From assembly GCA_002392945.1 (NCBI GenBank), contig DGHZ01000021.1:1-28017 (forward strand): DNA of 28,017 bases, read 5' to 3'. Below the pieces are notes generated by a model. It saw only the letters and a program-made list of their open reading frames with translations. It ran no database searches and had not been told where the DNA came from. A program made the position numbers and the translations under genes. The number at the start of each line of letters is the position of its first letter. Position 1 is the first letter of the stretch. This stretch comes from Caryophanales bacterium UBA3835. GTDB lineage: Bacteria > Bacillota_I > Bacilli_A > RFN20 > CAG-826. This document shows, piece after piece, positions 6,843 through 17,000 of this stretch.

Positions 6843-8984
6843 TTATAGAACTAGTTCAATAATAGAATGACCATCTTTATAAAGATATTTATGAGACTTA
6901 GTTAAATCCTTAACAATAATTAAACCAAATCCACCTGGAGCAATTTCTGAATGGAATTTATCTAGGAATTTCTCTTTATGATTTTTAAACGGGTCATAAT
7001 CTTCTCCATTAGAGGTGATAGTGAGTTTTAAATCATCCTTAACGTATTCAAAGTGGATATCGATAACTAAATCTTCTCTTTTTTCATAAGAAACAAGATT
7101 ATTCACTAATTCATCAATAATAATACCTACAGATGATCTAGTTTTCTCTTCTAGATAAGAGAAGGAATCATTAAATTTATCAACAATTTCGTTGATGATT
7201 GAATAATCTTTTTTCTCATAGTGGAGATCTAATTCCGCTTTTTTATTTCTAATAAGAATCATGGTGATGTCATCAAATTGTTCTTTCTTACCAATGAAGT
7301 CATTGAGATTCTTATTAACTTTTTTAATCACGTCTTCAAGCGGTAATTCACTTGTTGAGGCAATAGTCTTTTCAATTCTTTCATAGCCGAATTCTTCTTC
7401 ACTTGCGTTAATGGATTCATTTAATCCATCAGTAAACATGAATAAGTAGTCTCCCTTATTAAATTTATGAGATTCTGCTTTAAATTCATATCCTTCTTCA
7501 ACACCTAGAACGATGTTAGATTCTCCGTCTAACTTCGTAACTTTATTATCAGAAACAATATAAGGTTTTTCATGTCCTGCATTAACATATCTAATCTCAT
7601 TCTTTTCAAAGTCAATGACACCGATAAATGATGTAATGAATAATAATTCTTTATTATTCTTCGCTAGCATATTGTTCACACTATTAATAGCATCAACAAG
7701 ATTATCATATGATTCAACAGAGGATTTAATTAATTCCTTGCCCTTCATCATAAATAAGCTAGCAGGTATGCCTTTACCAGAAACATCACTAATTAACACT
7801 GCTAAACGGTGGTCATCTAAATAGAAGTAATCATAGAAATCGCCACCTACTTCTTTAGCAGGTTTAATATACGCTCTTAAAGAGCAATTATAATCATCAC
7901 ATTTATTATTTGGTAAAGAATCAAGTTGAATCTTACTAGCAATTTCTAATTCTGCGTTGATTTTTTCTTTATCTTTCGCATCTTTCTTAATGATGTCAAC
8001 ATAGTTGACAATCTGGTCTTGCATTAAGATAAATGAGTCTTCTAATGTCTTAATTTCATCACGAGATTTAATATTTGGATCAATAGTTTTAAATGGCTTA
8101 TTGGCCTTTAATTGATTAGAAGCATCCACTGCGGCTTTGTTGAGTTTATTGATGTTTTTAACAAACATAAAGTAAGACAAAACTGCATATAAAATAATAA
8201 CTGCTAGTCCACTACCCAAAAGAATTAAAATTTCATTTCTTAAAATAGGCGCATAGTCAGCTGCCACTTTACTAGTTTCATATGCTACAAACATATAGCC
8301 AATAGTCTCAACTTCACCACTGTCATCACTTTTAATCTCAATAAATTTAGTTTCGTATGACCCTAATTTATAGCCTTTAATATAATCATGCCCGACATCA
8401 TAAACATGATCAGTTGGTTTTATATTGTAATGGCTACCAACACAGAAATAGAAAATATTCTTTCCCGTTAATGTGCCCATTCTAGAATCAGTTATGAAAA
8501 TAAGGCGATTTGGATTAGCAGGATCTTTCATCGCGTAAAATGTATATTGTGATGCATAAAATGAAGCATTGAACAAAACATCTGTTATATCACTATAGGC
8601 TCCTTTAAATTCGAAATAAGCTAGGCTACCAGGAAGTCCTTTTGGATAAAAGAATGGATAAGCTTTTTCAAATTGTTTTTCATAAGCTTCAAAAGATGGA
8701 TAATCAGATAGTTCTACATCTTTTACAAGATCATATCCTTCCATTACCTTCTCTTGAACTGTTACAAAAGAACCTGTTTTACGAGTACTCGAATCTAAAG
8801 CATAGTAAGTATTAGCATATTCTAGAGCGGCAATGCCATCAGATTCTAAGTCAGCTTTAGCCTTGCTAATCATGTTGTTATAACTAACAACTACAGCGAC
8901 TGTACCCGCGATAAAAGAAGCGATTATTCCAAGCAAAATCACTTTTAAAAGTATTGGAAAATGGATACGCTTCTTGTCTTTCAT
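6843..8984 (-). CDS. Membrane PP2C (SpoIIE/RsbU-type) phosphatase with C-terminal RsbW-like domain
   Basis: 713 residues. A membrane helix (~11-35), an outside sensor-like domain (~36-248) and a second helix (~250-275) are followed by a HAMP-like and coiled-coil linker (~276-350), a SpoIIE/RsbU phosphatase domain (~360-580) and a GHKL ATPase-like domain (~590-713). The phosphatase metal ligands are in place: D382 (GGDFYD), D400 (SDVSGKG), D519 (FTDG), D571/D572 (DDIT). It should dephosphorylate a phospho-STAS protein, most simply the one encoded 7 bases upstream. In the GHKL domain the N box is present (E625, N628/N629), but the G1 Asp of D-x-G appears to be Ser (S658-N659-G660), so its kinase activity may be lost. 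Last gene of the NRPS operon. The sensed signal is unknown. Confidence 0.92.
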   Translation of the reverse strand: MKDKKRIHFPILLKVILLGIIASFIAGTVAVVVSYNNMISKAKADLESDGIAALEYANTYYALDSSTRKTGSFVTVQEKVMEGYDLVKDVELSDYPSFEAYEKQFEKAYPFFYPKGLPGSLAYFEFKGAYSDITDVLFNASFYASQYTFYAMKDPANPNRLIFITDSRMGTLTGKNIFYFCVGSHYNIKPTDHVYDVGHDYIKGYKLGSYETKFIEIKSDDSGEVETIGYMFVAYETSKVAADYAPILRNEILILLGSGLAVIILYAVLSYFMFVKNINKLNKAAVDASNQLKANKPFKTIDPNIKSRDEIKTLEDSFILMQDQIVNYVDIIKKDAKDKEKINAELEIASKIQLDSLPNNKCDDYNCSLRAYIKPAKEVGGDFYDYFYLDDHRLAVLISDVSGKGIPASLFMMKGKELIKSSVESYDNLVDAINSVNNMLAKNNKELLFITSFIGVIDFEKNEIRYVNAGHEKPYIVSDNKVTKLDGESNIVLGVEEGYEFKAESHKFNKGDYLFMFTDGLNESINASEEEFGYERIEKTIASTSELPLEDVIKKVNKNLNDFIGKKEQFDDITMILIRNKKAELDLHYEKKDYSIINEIVDKFNDSFSYLEEKTRSSVGIIIDELVNNLVSYEKREDLVIDIHFEYVKDDLKLTITSNGEDYDPFKNHKEKFLDKFHSEIAPGGFGLIIVKDLTKSHKYLYKDGHSIIELVL

Positions 8985-8991
8985 AAAATAA

Positions 8992-9288
8992 CTATTTAAC
9001 AGTTAAAATGTTATTAAATCCGGTCACTTTAAAGACTTCTTGACAGACAGGATTTAAATTATGGATTTCTAAAGCTTTATTAGAAGCCACTAAAGATTTT
9101 TTAAGGGCTAATAAAGCACGTAAACCTGCTGAAGAAATATATTCAAGCTCTTTAGCTTCAATTACTACTACTTCTTCTTTAATTTCCTCTTTAGAGAGGG
9201 TATCAGTAAATTCAACGGAAGTGACTGTGTCTAATCTTCCTTTTAGAGCAACCACTAATTGCTCTCCGTGTTTAATAGAAATTTCCAT
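8992..9288 (-). CDS. STAS-domain anti-sigma-factor-antagonist-like protein
   Basis: 98-residue single STAS domain of the RsbV/SpoIIAA type. In this family a kinase phosphorylates one Ser, and a PP2C phosphatase removes the phosphate to restore binding to the kinase domain. The phosphorylation motif is YISSAGLRAL; by alignment with the YMDSSGLG of SpoIIAA, the acceptor is S53 (S52 precedes it). It starts 6 bases after the MATE/kinase gene, with AGGAG inside that gene's end, and stops 7 bases before the phosphatase gene. It thus lies exactly between its predicted kinase and its predicted phosphatase. No sigma factor gene is in the window, so its final target is not the usual one, or is encoded elsewhere. 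Confidence 0.93.
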   Translation of the reverse strand: MEISIKHGEQLVVALKGRLDTVTSVEFTDTLSKEEIKEEVVVIEAKELEYISSAGLRALLALKKSLVASNKALEIHNLNPVCQEVFKVTGFNNILTVK

Positions 9289-9294
9289 ATATAT

Positions 9295-11052
9295 TTATTC
9301 TCCTTTGAGTTTTATTTCAAACACTGTGTTATTTAAGTTAAGTATACGCATATAAGTCATCTTATCGGTAATATTTTTGATAAGTTTTAATCCGCTAGTG
9401 GAATATTCTTCCTTCTCATCGAACTCTACCTTAGTAGGATCAAATGGCACTCCATCATCCCTTATTCTTAATAATAAGTTATCTTCAAAGAGTTTTAAAT
9501 TAACGTCGATATAATTGTGGCTATTTTTCTTATAACCATGCTTAATGATGTTATCCACCATCTCTTCAGCTGCAAGTCCCACTATTTGACTTTCTCTATT
9601 AGGAATATTATGACTTTTGGCAAATTCAGTAATTTGTTCTGAAACAATTGATGCGTTTTGTTCGTTGTTATCTAACGAGACATCAAATGATTCAACATCA
9701 AGTTTCTCAAGCATAAAGATAGTTCTACATTTCTTTCTTTTGTTATAGAAGTGAATGAAGATATAAACAATTATTACTGTCGCCACTTCATTAATCCAAC
9801 ACGCCATGCAATATCCCATAAGTCCGTTTGTGTGCAGTAACACAAGCGTTAAAGGTAAGACAATTATTAACTCTCTTAAAAATACAGTAACCATAGATGG
9901 AACTGTCTTATCGATGGTTGGATAGTAGTTAGTTGAGAATTTGTTAATTTCGTATGGGATAAAGGAAATAAGATAAACCCATAAAGCAGAATTAATAGCA
10001 GCGATATCTCCAGAATAATCCGCTCCAAAGATCGCACAATACGCTCCTGGGAAAATCAAAATAAATAAAGAAATAAGGACAGTAATTCCAATGTTAATCC
10101 AGTAAATTTTTCTTGCTACTGATTTTAGTGAATAATAGTCTTTTTCTCCATAAAAGATGCCACACAAGTTAGGAATAATATTAAGCACTCCTCCACAAAG
10201 TAGGTCAAACAAGAACACCATATTTGAGATTAATCCATAGAGCATTAATTCATCGCCAGTAAATAATTTTCCGATAAAAATATTGACGATTAGCATTTGA
10301 ATTGCTGTCAAAAGCATATTAATTGCAGAAGTAGAGGTAGCCTTGATAATGTTCTTAGCCCCACTATTTCTAATATTAAAAGTTAAGGTTAACATTTTCT
10401 TTTTACTAGTAAAGTAGAAAATAGTAACAATCGCTCCAACTAAATATCCTGCTCCAGTAGATAAAGCAGCACCTAACATTCCATATCCTGAATCTTTCAA
10501 AACAGTAATAAGTAAGACTTCAAATCCGACTTTTGCAGCGTTAGAAACAATATAGAAAACAGATGATAATTTAGGGCTATTATCTACCGCCATAAACGAA
10601 CCAATCAATAACGCAAAAGTGATAATCGGATCGGTAACTAAATAGGCTAAAACATATTGTCTAGAAAGCTCAATATCTCCTCCAAATAAAGAGGCCAAAG
10701 GCCCAGCAACAGGATAAGCAATCGCCGCAAAAATAAGCGAAATACCCATACCGACAATAACGGAAAATGAATAAGCTTTTTTTGCACCAATTACGTCTCT
10801 TTTACCTAGTAAGGTTGCTACTACTATTGCTCCTCCAATTCCCAAAGCAAAACCTGGTATTTGGATGATATATAAAATAGGCATAACTAAGCTTGAAGCA
10901 CTAAGAGCGGCAGGCCCTAAATAATTACCAACCAAGATTCCATCCACTAACGAACCAAATTGCATGGCAAAAATCATTAAGATAGACGGAATAAGATAAG
11001 TAATAAACTTACGGTTAATAAGCTTCGAATTTCTTTTTAATGCTGTTGTCAT
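9295..11052 (-). CDS. MATE-family exporter fused to an RsbW-like kinase domain
   Basis: 585 residues. Residues ~1-440 are a polytopic MATE-like transporter (about 12 helices), starting with a typical FITYLIPSILMIFAMQFGSL segment and expected to couple Na+ or H+ to export. After a basic KRKKC linker, residues ~465-585 form a GHKL/HATPase domain of the RsbW/SpoIIAB kind: N box E496, E497, N501 (EEMVDN), G1 box D532-D533-G534 and G2 box TSGLKL (552-557). All expected nucleotide-binding motifs are present. The start codon overlaps the NRPS stop (ATGA), implying translational coupling and export of the NRPS product. The STAS gene follows at 6 bases. Covalent joining of a drug/metabolite exporter to a partner-switch kinase is the unusual point. 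Confidence 0.92.
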   Translation of the reverse strand: MTTALKRNSKLINRKFITYLIPSILMIFAMQFGSLVDGILVGNYLGPAALSASSLVMPILYIIQIPGFALGIGGAIVVATLLGKRDVIGAKKAYSFSVIVGMGISLIFAAIAYPVAGPLASLFGGDIELSRQYVLAYLVTDPIITFALLIGSFMAVDNSPKLSSVFYIVSNAAKVGFEVLLITVLKDSGYGMLGAALSTGAGYLVGAIVTIFYFTSKKKMLTLTFNIRNSGAKNIIKATSTSAINMLLTAIQMLIVNIFIGKLFTGDELMLYGLISNMVFLFDLLCGGVLNIIPNLCGIFYGEKDYYSLKSVARKIYWINIGITVLISLFILIFPGAYCAIFGADYSGDIAAINSALWVYLISFIPYEINKFSTNYYPTIDKTVPSMVTVFLRELIIVLPLTLVLLHTNGLMGYCMACWINEVATVIIVYIFIHFYNKRKKCRTIFMLEKLDVESFDVSLDNNEQNASIVSEQITEFAKSHNIPNRESQIVGLAAEEMVDNIIKHGYKKNSHNYIDVNLKLFEDNLLLRIRDDGVPFDPTKVEFDEKEEYSTSGLKLIKNITDKMTYMRILNLNNTVFEIKLKGE

Positions 11053-14000
11053 AAGTCTGTCCTTTCAAAGAAGCCAAGAGTGTCAAGAGACTCAATTGCA
11101 TTCTTCAAATATTGATAGTCAGTAATAGGCCACTTATATCCTAAGTGATAAAGGCTCTTATTAGTAAACTCATTATCAGAAAGAATAAAGCTATGGGTGT
11201 GCATATCACTACTAGAATAGGAGATTAAGGAAGAAACAAGCATACTCTTAGAATCATCTAACATCATCTCTTTCATTGATTTTATGAATTCGTCATCACT
11301 CACTACTTCAATTCCAAAACCAAGTTCATTTAAGACATAGATAATATCACCCATCTGCACCATATGTGAGTTAGCGCTATGATAAACAGTGAATTTTGAT
11401 GGAGTCTTACTAAGTAACAATATAGTCTTAGCAACCTCATCGATAGGAGAGAAGTCAACTTCCACATCCATAGAATTCACTGGGAATTTCTTTAAAGTGG
11501 CATAACCTTTTAAGTCTCTCATAAAGCCATTAGTAATTGAGTTAGCCTGGAATTCTCCGTCACTTTGTCTACTCATCAAGTTACCAACACGAATGATCTT
11601 GCCGTCTAACCCTTCTTTGTCCACGGCTTCTAATAATGCTTTTTCAGCATCAAACTTGGAGTGAACATATTTATTAGAGACATCCTGACCAAAATCTAAC
11701 ATATCTTCTTTCATCCTAAAGGATGAGTCAAATTTATTGTCAATATTTTCACCTGCTACTGATAAGGTAGATATTTGCACTAATCTCACTTTCTTCTTTT
11801 TGGCAATTTCAATTAAGTTTTTCACCCCGCCCACATTAACGTGTTCGATAATGTCATCGTTAGCGAAGTGTTTCACTATTGCAGCGGAATTAATGATTAA
11901 ATTAAAATCATAATCTTTAAGTTTTTCACCTAAAGTTTCATCAGTGACATCCCCATCAACAATAGTGACATATTTTTCCACTTCTTCAGTTAAAGGGGAA
12001 TCAAAATAATAAGCAAGTAATCCTAATAAACGATCTTTAGGATTGAGCTTACCACCTCTAATTAAAGCGATAGTAGCAACCTTTTGATCTAATAACTCTT
12101 TTAATATATGAATACCCAAGAATCCAGTAGAGCCAGTTAATAATACTTTATTAACTTTGTATTCGTCTTTAGTGTCATTAACTTCGTCAACGATATTATG
12201 AGCCAAACTTCCTAATTCTTTGGTTTGTTCTTTAGCTTCTACTTTAGTAGATTCTACACTAGTGTCAGTTCCAGAAAGAGAATTAATATGTTTTTCAAGT
12301 TCTAAGACTGTGGAGTAATCAAAAACGTCGCCATAGGCAATTGGTAAACCCATATTTAAGGCAAGCATCGCCACTTTAGAAACGCTTAATGATGTTCCTC
12401 CCATTTCAAAGAAGTCATCATCAACTCCGACATTATCTTTACCTAAGGCTTTCTTAAATAATGTTAAGAGTTTTTCTTCTAAATCGTTAGAAGCAGATTT
12501 TACTTCTTTTTTCTCTTCTTTAACTTCAATTTCAGGAAGAGATTTTTTGTCAATTTTACCATTAGGGGTAAGCGGGAATTTATCTAACTGCATCACCACT
12601 TTAGGGACCATATATGGAGTTAAATATTTACTCATATGTTCAAGTAGTTTATCTTTATCAACTTGGCTAGAGGCAGTAAAGTAGGCGGCCAGATAATCTC
12701 CTTCTGGGCTTTGTTTTACAAGGATAATACTTCTAGTAACTGAGTTATAGGAGTTAAGGACTCTTTCAATTTCATCAAGTTCCACTCTTAGGCCTCTTAA
12801 TTTTACTTGGTTATCAAGTCGACCAAAGAATTCAACGTTACCTTCACTGTTGATTCTAGCCATATCACCACTTCGATAAGCTTTTAAACCATTAATTTCA
12901 ATAAAGGCTTCTTTGGTTTTTTCTGGTAAACCCAAATAGCCTAAACCAACTGATTCACCGGCAATAGTTAAATCACCAATGGCATTGATTGGTAAGATAT
13001 GTCCGTACTTATCTAAAGTATAAACTTTAGAGTTAGCGACTGGTTTACCAATAGTCATATATTTATCTTTGACTAAAGCGTATGTTGCGGTAATTGTGGT
13101 TTCGGTTGGACCATATCCATTTAAAATATTCGCGTTAACGCCTAAACTTCTAAGTCGGTTACATAGCTCCATAGGTACAGCTTCTGCACCCATATCTAAA
13201 TATTTAAATTCTTTTAAAGCATCCACGAAGACATCGATATCTAATAAATTAGATACAAATGATGGAGTCATGAACATATATTTCACGTGGTTTTCTTTTA
13301 AAGTTTTGGCAAGTAACATTGGATTTTCAATTTCTTCTTCACTTGCAATTACTGCGGTATATCCATGAGTTAAAGGCACAAATTCTTCTTGCAAAGAAGC
13401 ATCAAAAGATAAAGAAGCAAAGGAACAACTTACACAGTCCTCTCCAATATCGCGATAGCAAATTGTCGCTAAGTTAGAGTCGTCTAAAACATAGTTAAGT
13501 AAATTCTTATGAGCGATCATCACTCCTTTTGGTTTACCAGTAGAGCCAGAAGTATAAATAACATAGGCCAATGAAGATTGAGGAATCTTAACATCAGGAT
13601 TTTTAATCTCTTTAGACTGTAAAAGATCTTCAATCGCTAAAGCCTTCACTTTCGTGGATTTAATTAATTCTTGTTTTTGTTTAATAATTTCACGAGTGGA
13701 AATTAATAATTTAGAGCCAGAATCAGTAATAATATAACTTACTCTTTCATCTGGATATTTTGGATCTACAGGAACAAAAGCTCCACCAGATTTCACAATA
13801 CCTTGTCTAACAACATATGCTTCTTTAATTCGTGGCATAAACATCACAACGCAATCCGCAAGTTTTACACCTTCTTTAATTAAAGCGTGCGCCACTTTAT
13901 TGGCGGATTCGTTAAGTTCTTGATAAGTTAATTTGCCGTTTTTAGCCACTACTGCTACTTTATTTGGTTTTTCTTTAGCCTGTTTTTCAAGTAATTTATT

Positions 14001-17000
14001 AACGGCAATGTTTTTAGGCATTCCTACTTCAGTTTGATTGATTTTCTCATATTGAGCTTTATCAAACTCAGGGAGACAATTAATATCTTTGATATTCTTT
14101 TTAGTTAATAACTCATTTAACACTAATTCATATAAGCGTTTAAAGGAGTCAATTGTATCTTTAGTGTATACGGCTTGATCCCATTCAAAATGAGCACGAT
14201 ATTTCTCATTTTCTAAGAAAATATCTAAACCGAAATCACTCTTAGGGGTTTCACTTTCCATCAATATTGGCGTGACTTTAAACCCTCCTAAAGTTTCAAA
14301 ATTAAAGTTATCACCTTGATAAGCAAAAATGACATCCGCTTTTAAATTATAGTCATTAGCGACATCGCCAAAGGAATATAAATCGTTTTCTTCTAAGCCA
14401 GAAAGTAATTCTTGCATTTGTTTAACTTTTGCTAAAACTAAATCTTCTTCAGCGTATTTGATATAAACCGGTAAGGTTTTAACAAACATGGAAACACTAT
14501 TCATCACTTTAGAAGATTTTCTACCGTTATAAATGGTTTCATATAAGGAATCATCTTTATAGATGAATTTTGATAATGTAAAAGCAAAAGCAAAGTTAAA
14601 TAATGCGTTATTAGTTAACTTGTTAGACTCAACGTATTTCTTTACTAACTCGTTGTCTAATTCTAATTCATAGTCAATAGATTGGAGTTTAGAGGTTTCT
14701 TCAACCTTTAAATCCTTTTTAAGAGTGTATTCCCCGTCTACATCCTTAAGAACTTCGTTATAGTAGGCTTTAGCCTTATCTAATTTAGGCGAGGCTAAAT
14801 CTTCTTTTTCTTGAAGTGCCACTTCATAGCCTGTATAGGTTTCTGGAGTTAATTTTTCTCCTAAATAAGCTTTGTCGATATCACTTAAAATAATGGCTTC
14901 AGAAGTGCCGTCACATAAAATGTGATGGAAATCTAAGAAAAGATAATTTTCTTTTCCTTCATAAATCTCTACGCGGTATAACTCACCATCTAAAATAGAA
15001 AATGGCCTCACTAAAGATTTAATATCGATTTCTTTTTTAAGAATTTCCACTTTAGCAGGGTTAGCATTTCTTCTAGCGACAATATCTCCGCTATCATTCA
15101 TATGTAAGATAGATTTTAAATATGGATGGTTATCAATAGTTTGACTAACCGCTTCTTTTAGTTTGGCTAAATCCATCTTTTTATCTAACTTAAATAAGTA
15201 AGGGATGTTGTAATTAGTACTATTAGGTTTAGAGACACATTCTACAAAAATTCCTTCTTGAGTTTTAGTAAGAGGATATTCATCTAAAACTTCGAAAGTC
15301 TTATCTTCTTCTTTATTTGCTAAAAATTCCGCTAAAGAAGCAATTGTGGAATGGGCTTTTAAATCGCCATTTTCAACAGACTTGTTATATTTCTTTGATA
15401 AAAGAATAGTAAATCTAATGGATGATACTGAAGTTAATCCTACTTCAAATATGTCATTAGTGACACCAAATTGGTCATGCCCTAATACACCTTTTAAGAT
15501 ATCAAAGATATCTTGTTCAGCAGCATTTCTCGGAGCAACCATTTCTTTTACTTTGAGTTCAGGTACTGGTAAGGCTCTCTTATTAACCTTTTGGTTTTGA
15601 TTAAGAGGAATCTTATCAATCTGCATTGTATAAGCAGGAACCATATAAGGTGGCTTTTGCTCTAAGATGAAATTATTAAGTTCTTCAACATTAATCTTTT
15701 TATCGCTAACTACGTAAGCCACGATATATTTCACCCCACTAGGGTCGGTAAAATCTTTTACAGTGGCGTCTTTAATATCTTTAAAATCTCTAATTACTTT
15801 TTCAACTTCAGATAGTTCCACTCTAAAGCCGCGGATCTTTACTTGCCCGTCTTTTCTTCCAATAAAGTCAATTGTCCCATCTTCTAATAGACGCACAATG
15901 TCACCGGTTTTATATAATTTTTCAAATTTTTCTTCTTTGGTGAACCAGTTAGATAAGAATGCTTCGCTATTTTCTTTTTCTCTATTTAAATAGCCTCTAG
16001 CAACTTGAGGTCCAGAAATATATAGTTCACCACTAGTTAAAATTGGTAATCTCTTTTTATTTTTATCTAAGACATAAATCTTATAATCGCTTAAACATTT
16101 TCCAATTGGGATACGGTGATAAAATTTATCCACTAATTGGAGGGTACAGAAGACTGTACCTTCGGTAGGCCCATATAAGTTATAGAATTTATAACCTTTA
16201 GGAGGATCCATAGGCACTAACTTTTCTCCTCCAACAGCGAAATATTTTAATGATTTCACTTCAATCTCACTAGCGAATTGTCGACCGACTTGAGTAGTCA
16301 TAAAAGCGTGAGTGATTTGATTTTTATTATAATATTCACCTAATTCCACTAAATTGAGTCTCATCTCATCAGGGATGATATAGACAGTGGCCCCACTTGT
16401 TAATGATGGATATAAATCCATCATATCTGCGTCAAAACCATAGCTAGCATAGGCTGCACTTCTATTACCGACACCTAGATTAAATTCTTGGCGGTAATAT
16501 CTCACAAAACTAAAGATATTGCCGTGCTCTAGCATCACTCCTTTAGGAACTCCTGTGGAGCCAGAAGTATAAAGCATAATGAATAAATCCTTAGGGGATG
16601 GTCGAGTTTTAATTTTTGTATTATCTTTTAAAGATAAAAGCTCATCAGTAAATAACTCTTTACCTTTAAAGTCATCCACTAAATCATTTAGTTCTCTATC
16701 TCTAATCAAAATAATGGCGCTAGAGTCTTTAACCATGAAAGTTAATCTATCTTTTGGATAAGTTGGGTCTAACGGCTGATAAGCTGCTCCAGACTTGATA
16801 ACACCTAAAGAAGCTAAAACGATATATTCAGATTTCTTTACTAAAATAGAAACAACTTTCTCTTTTTTAGCTCCTAATCTAATTAATTCATTAGCGATTC
16901 TAGTAGAGATTTCGTCTACTTCCTTATAAGTGTACTTTTTATCTTTAAAAACTACCGCCACTTCATTAGGATGTTTTTTTACTACTTCTAAGAAGTCATC

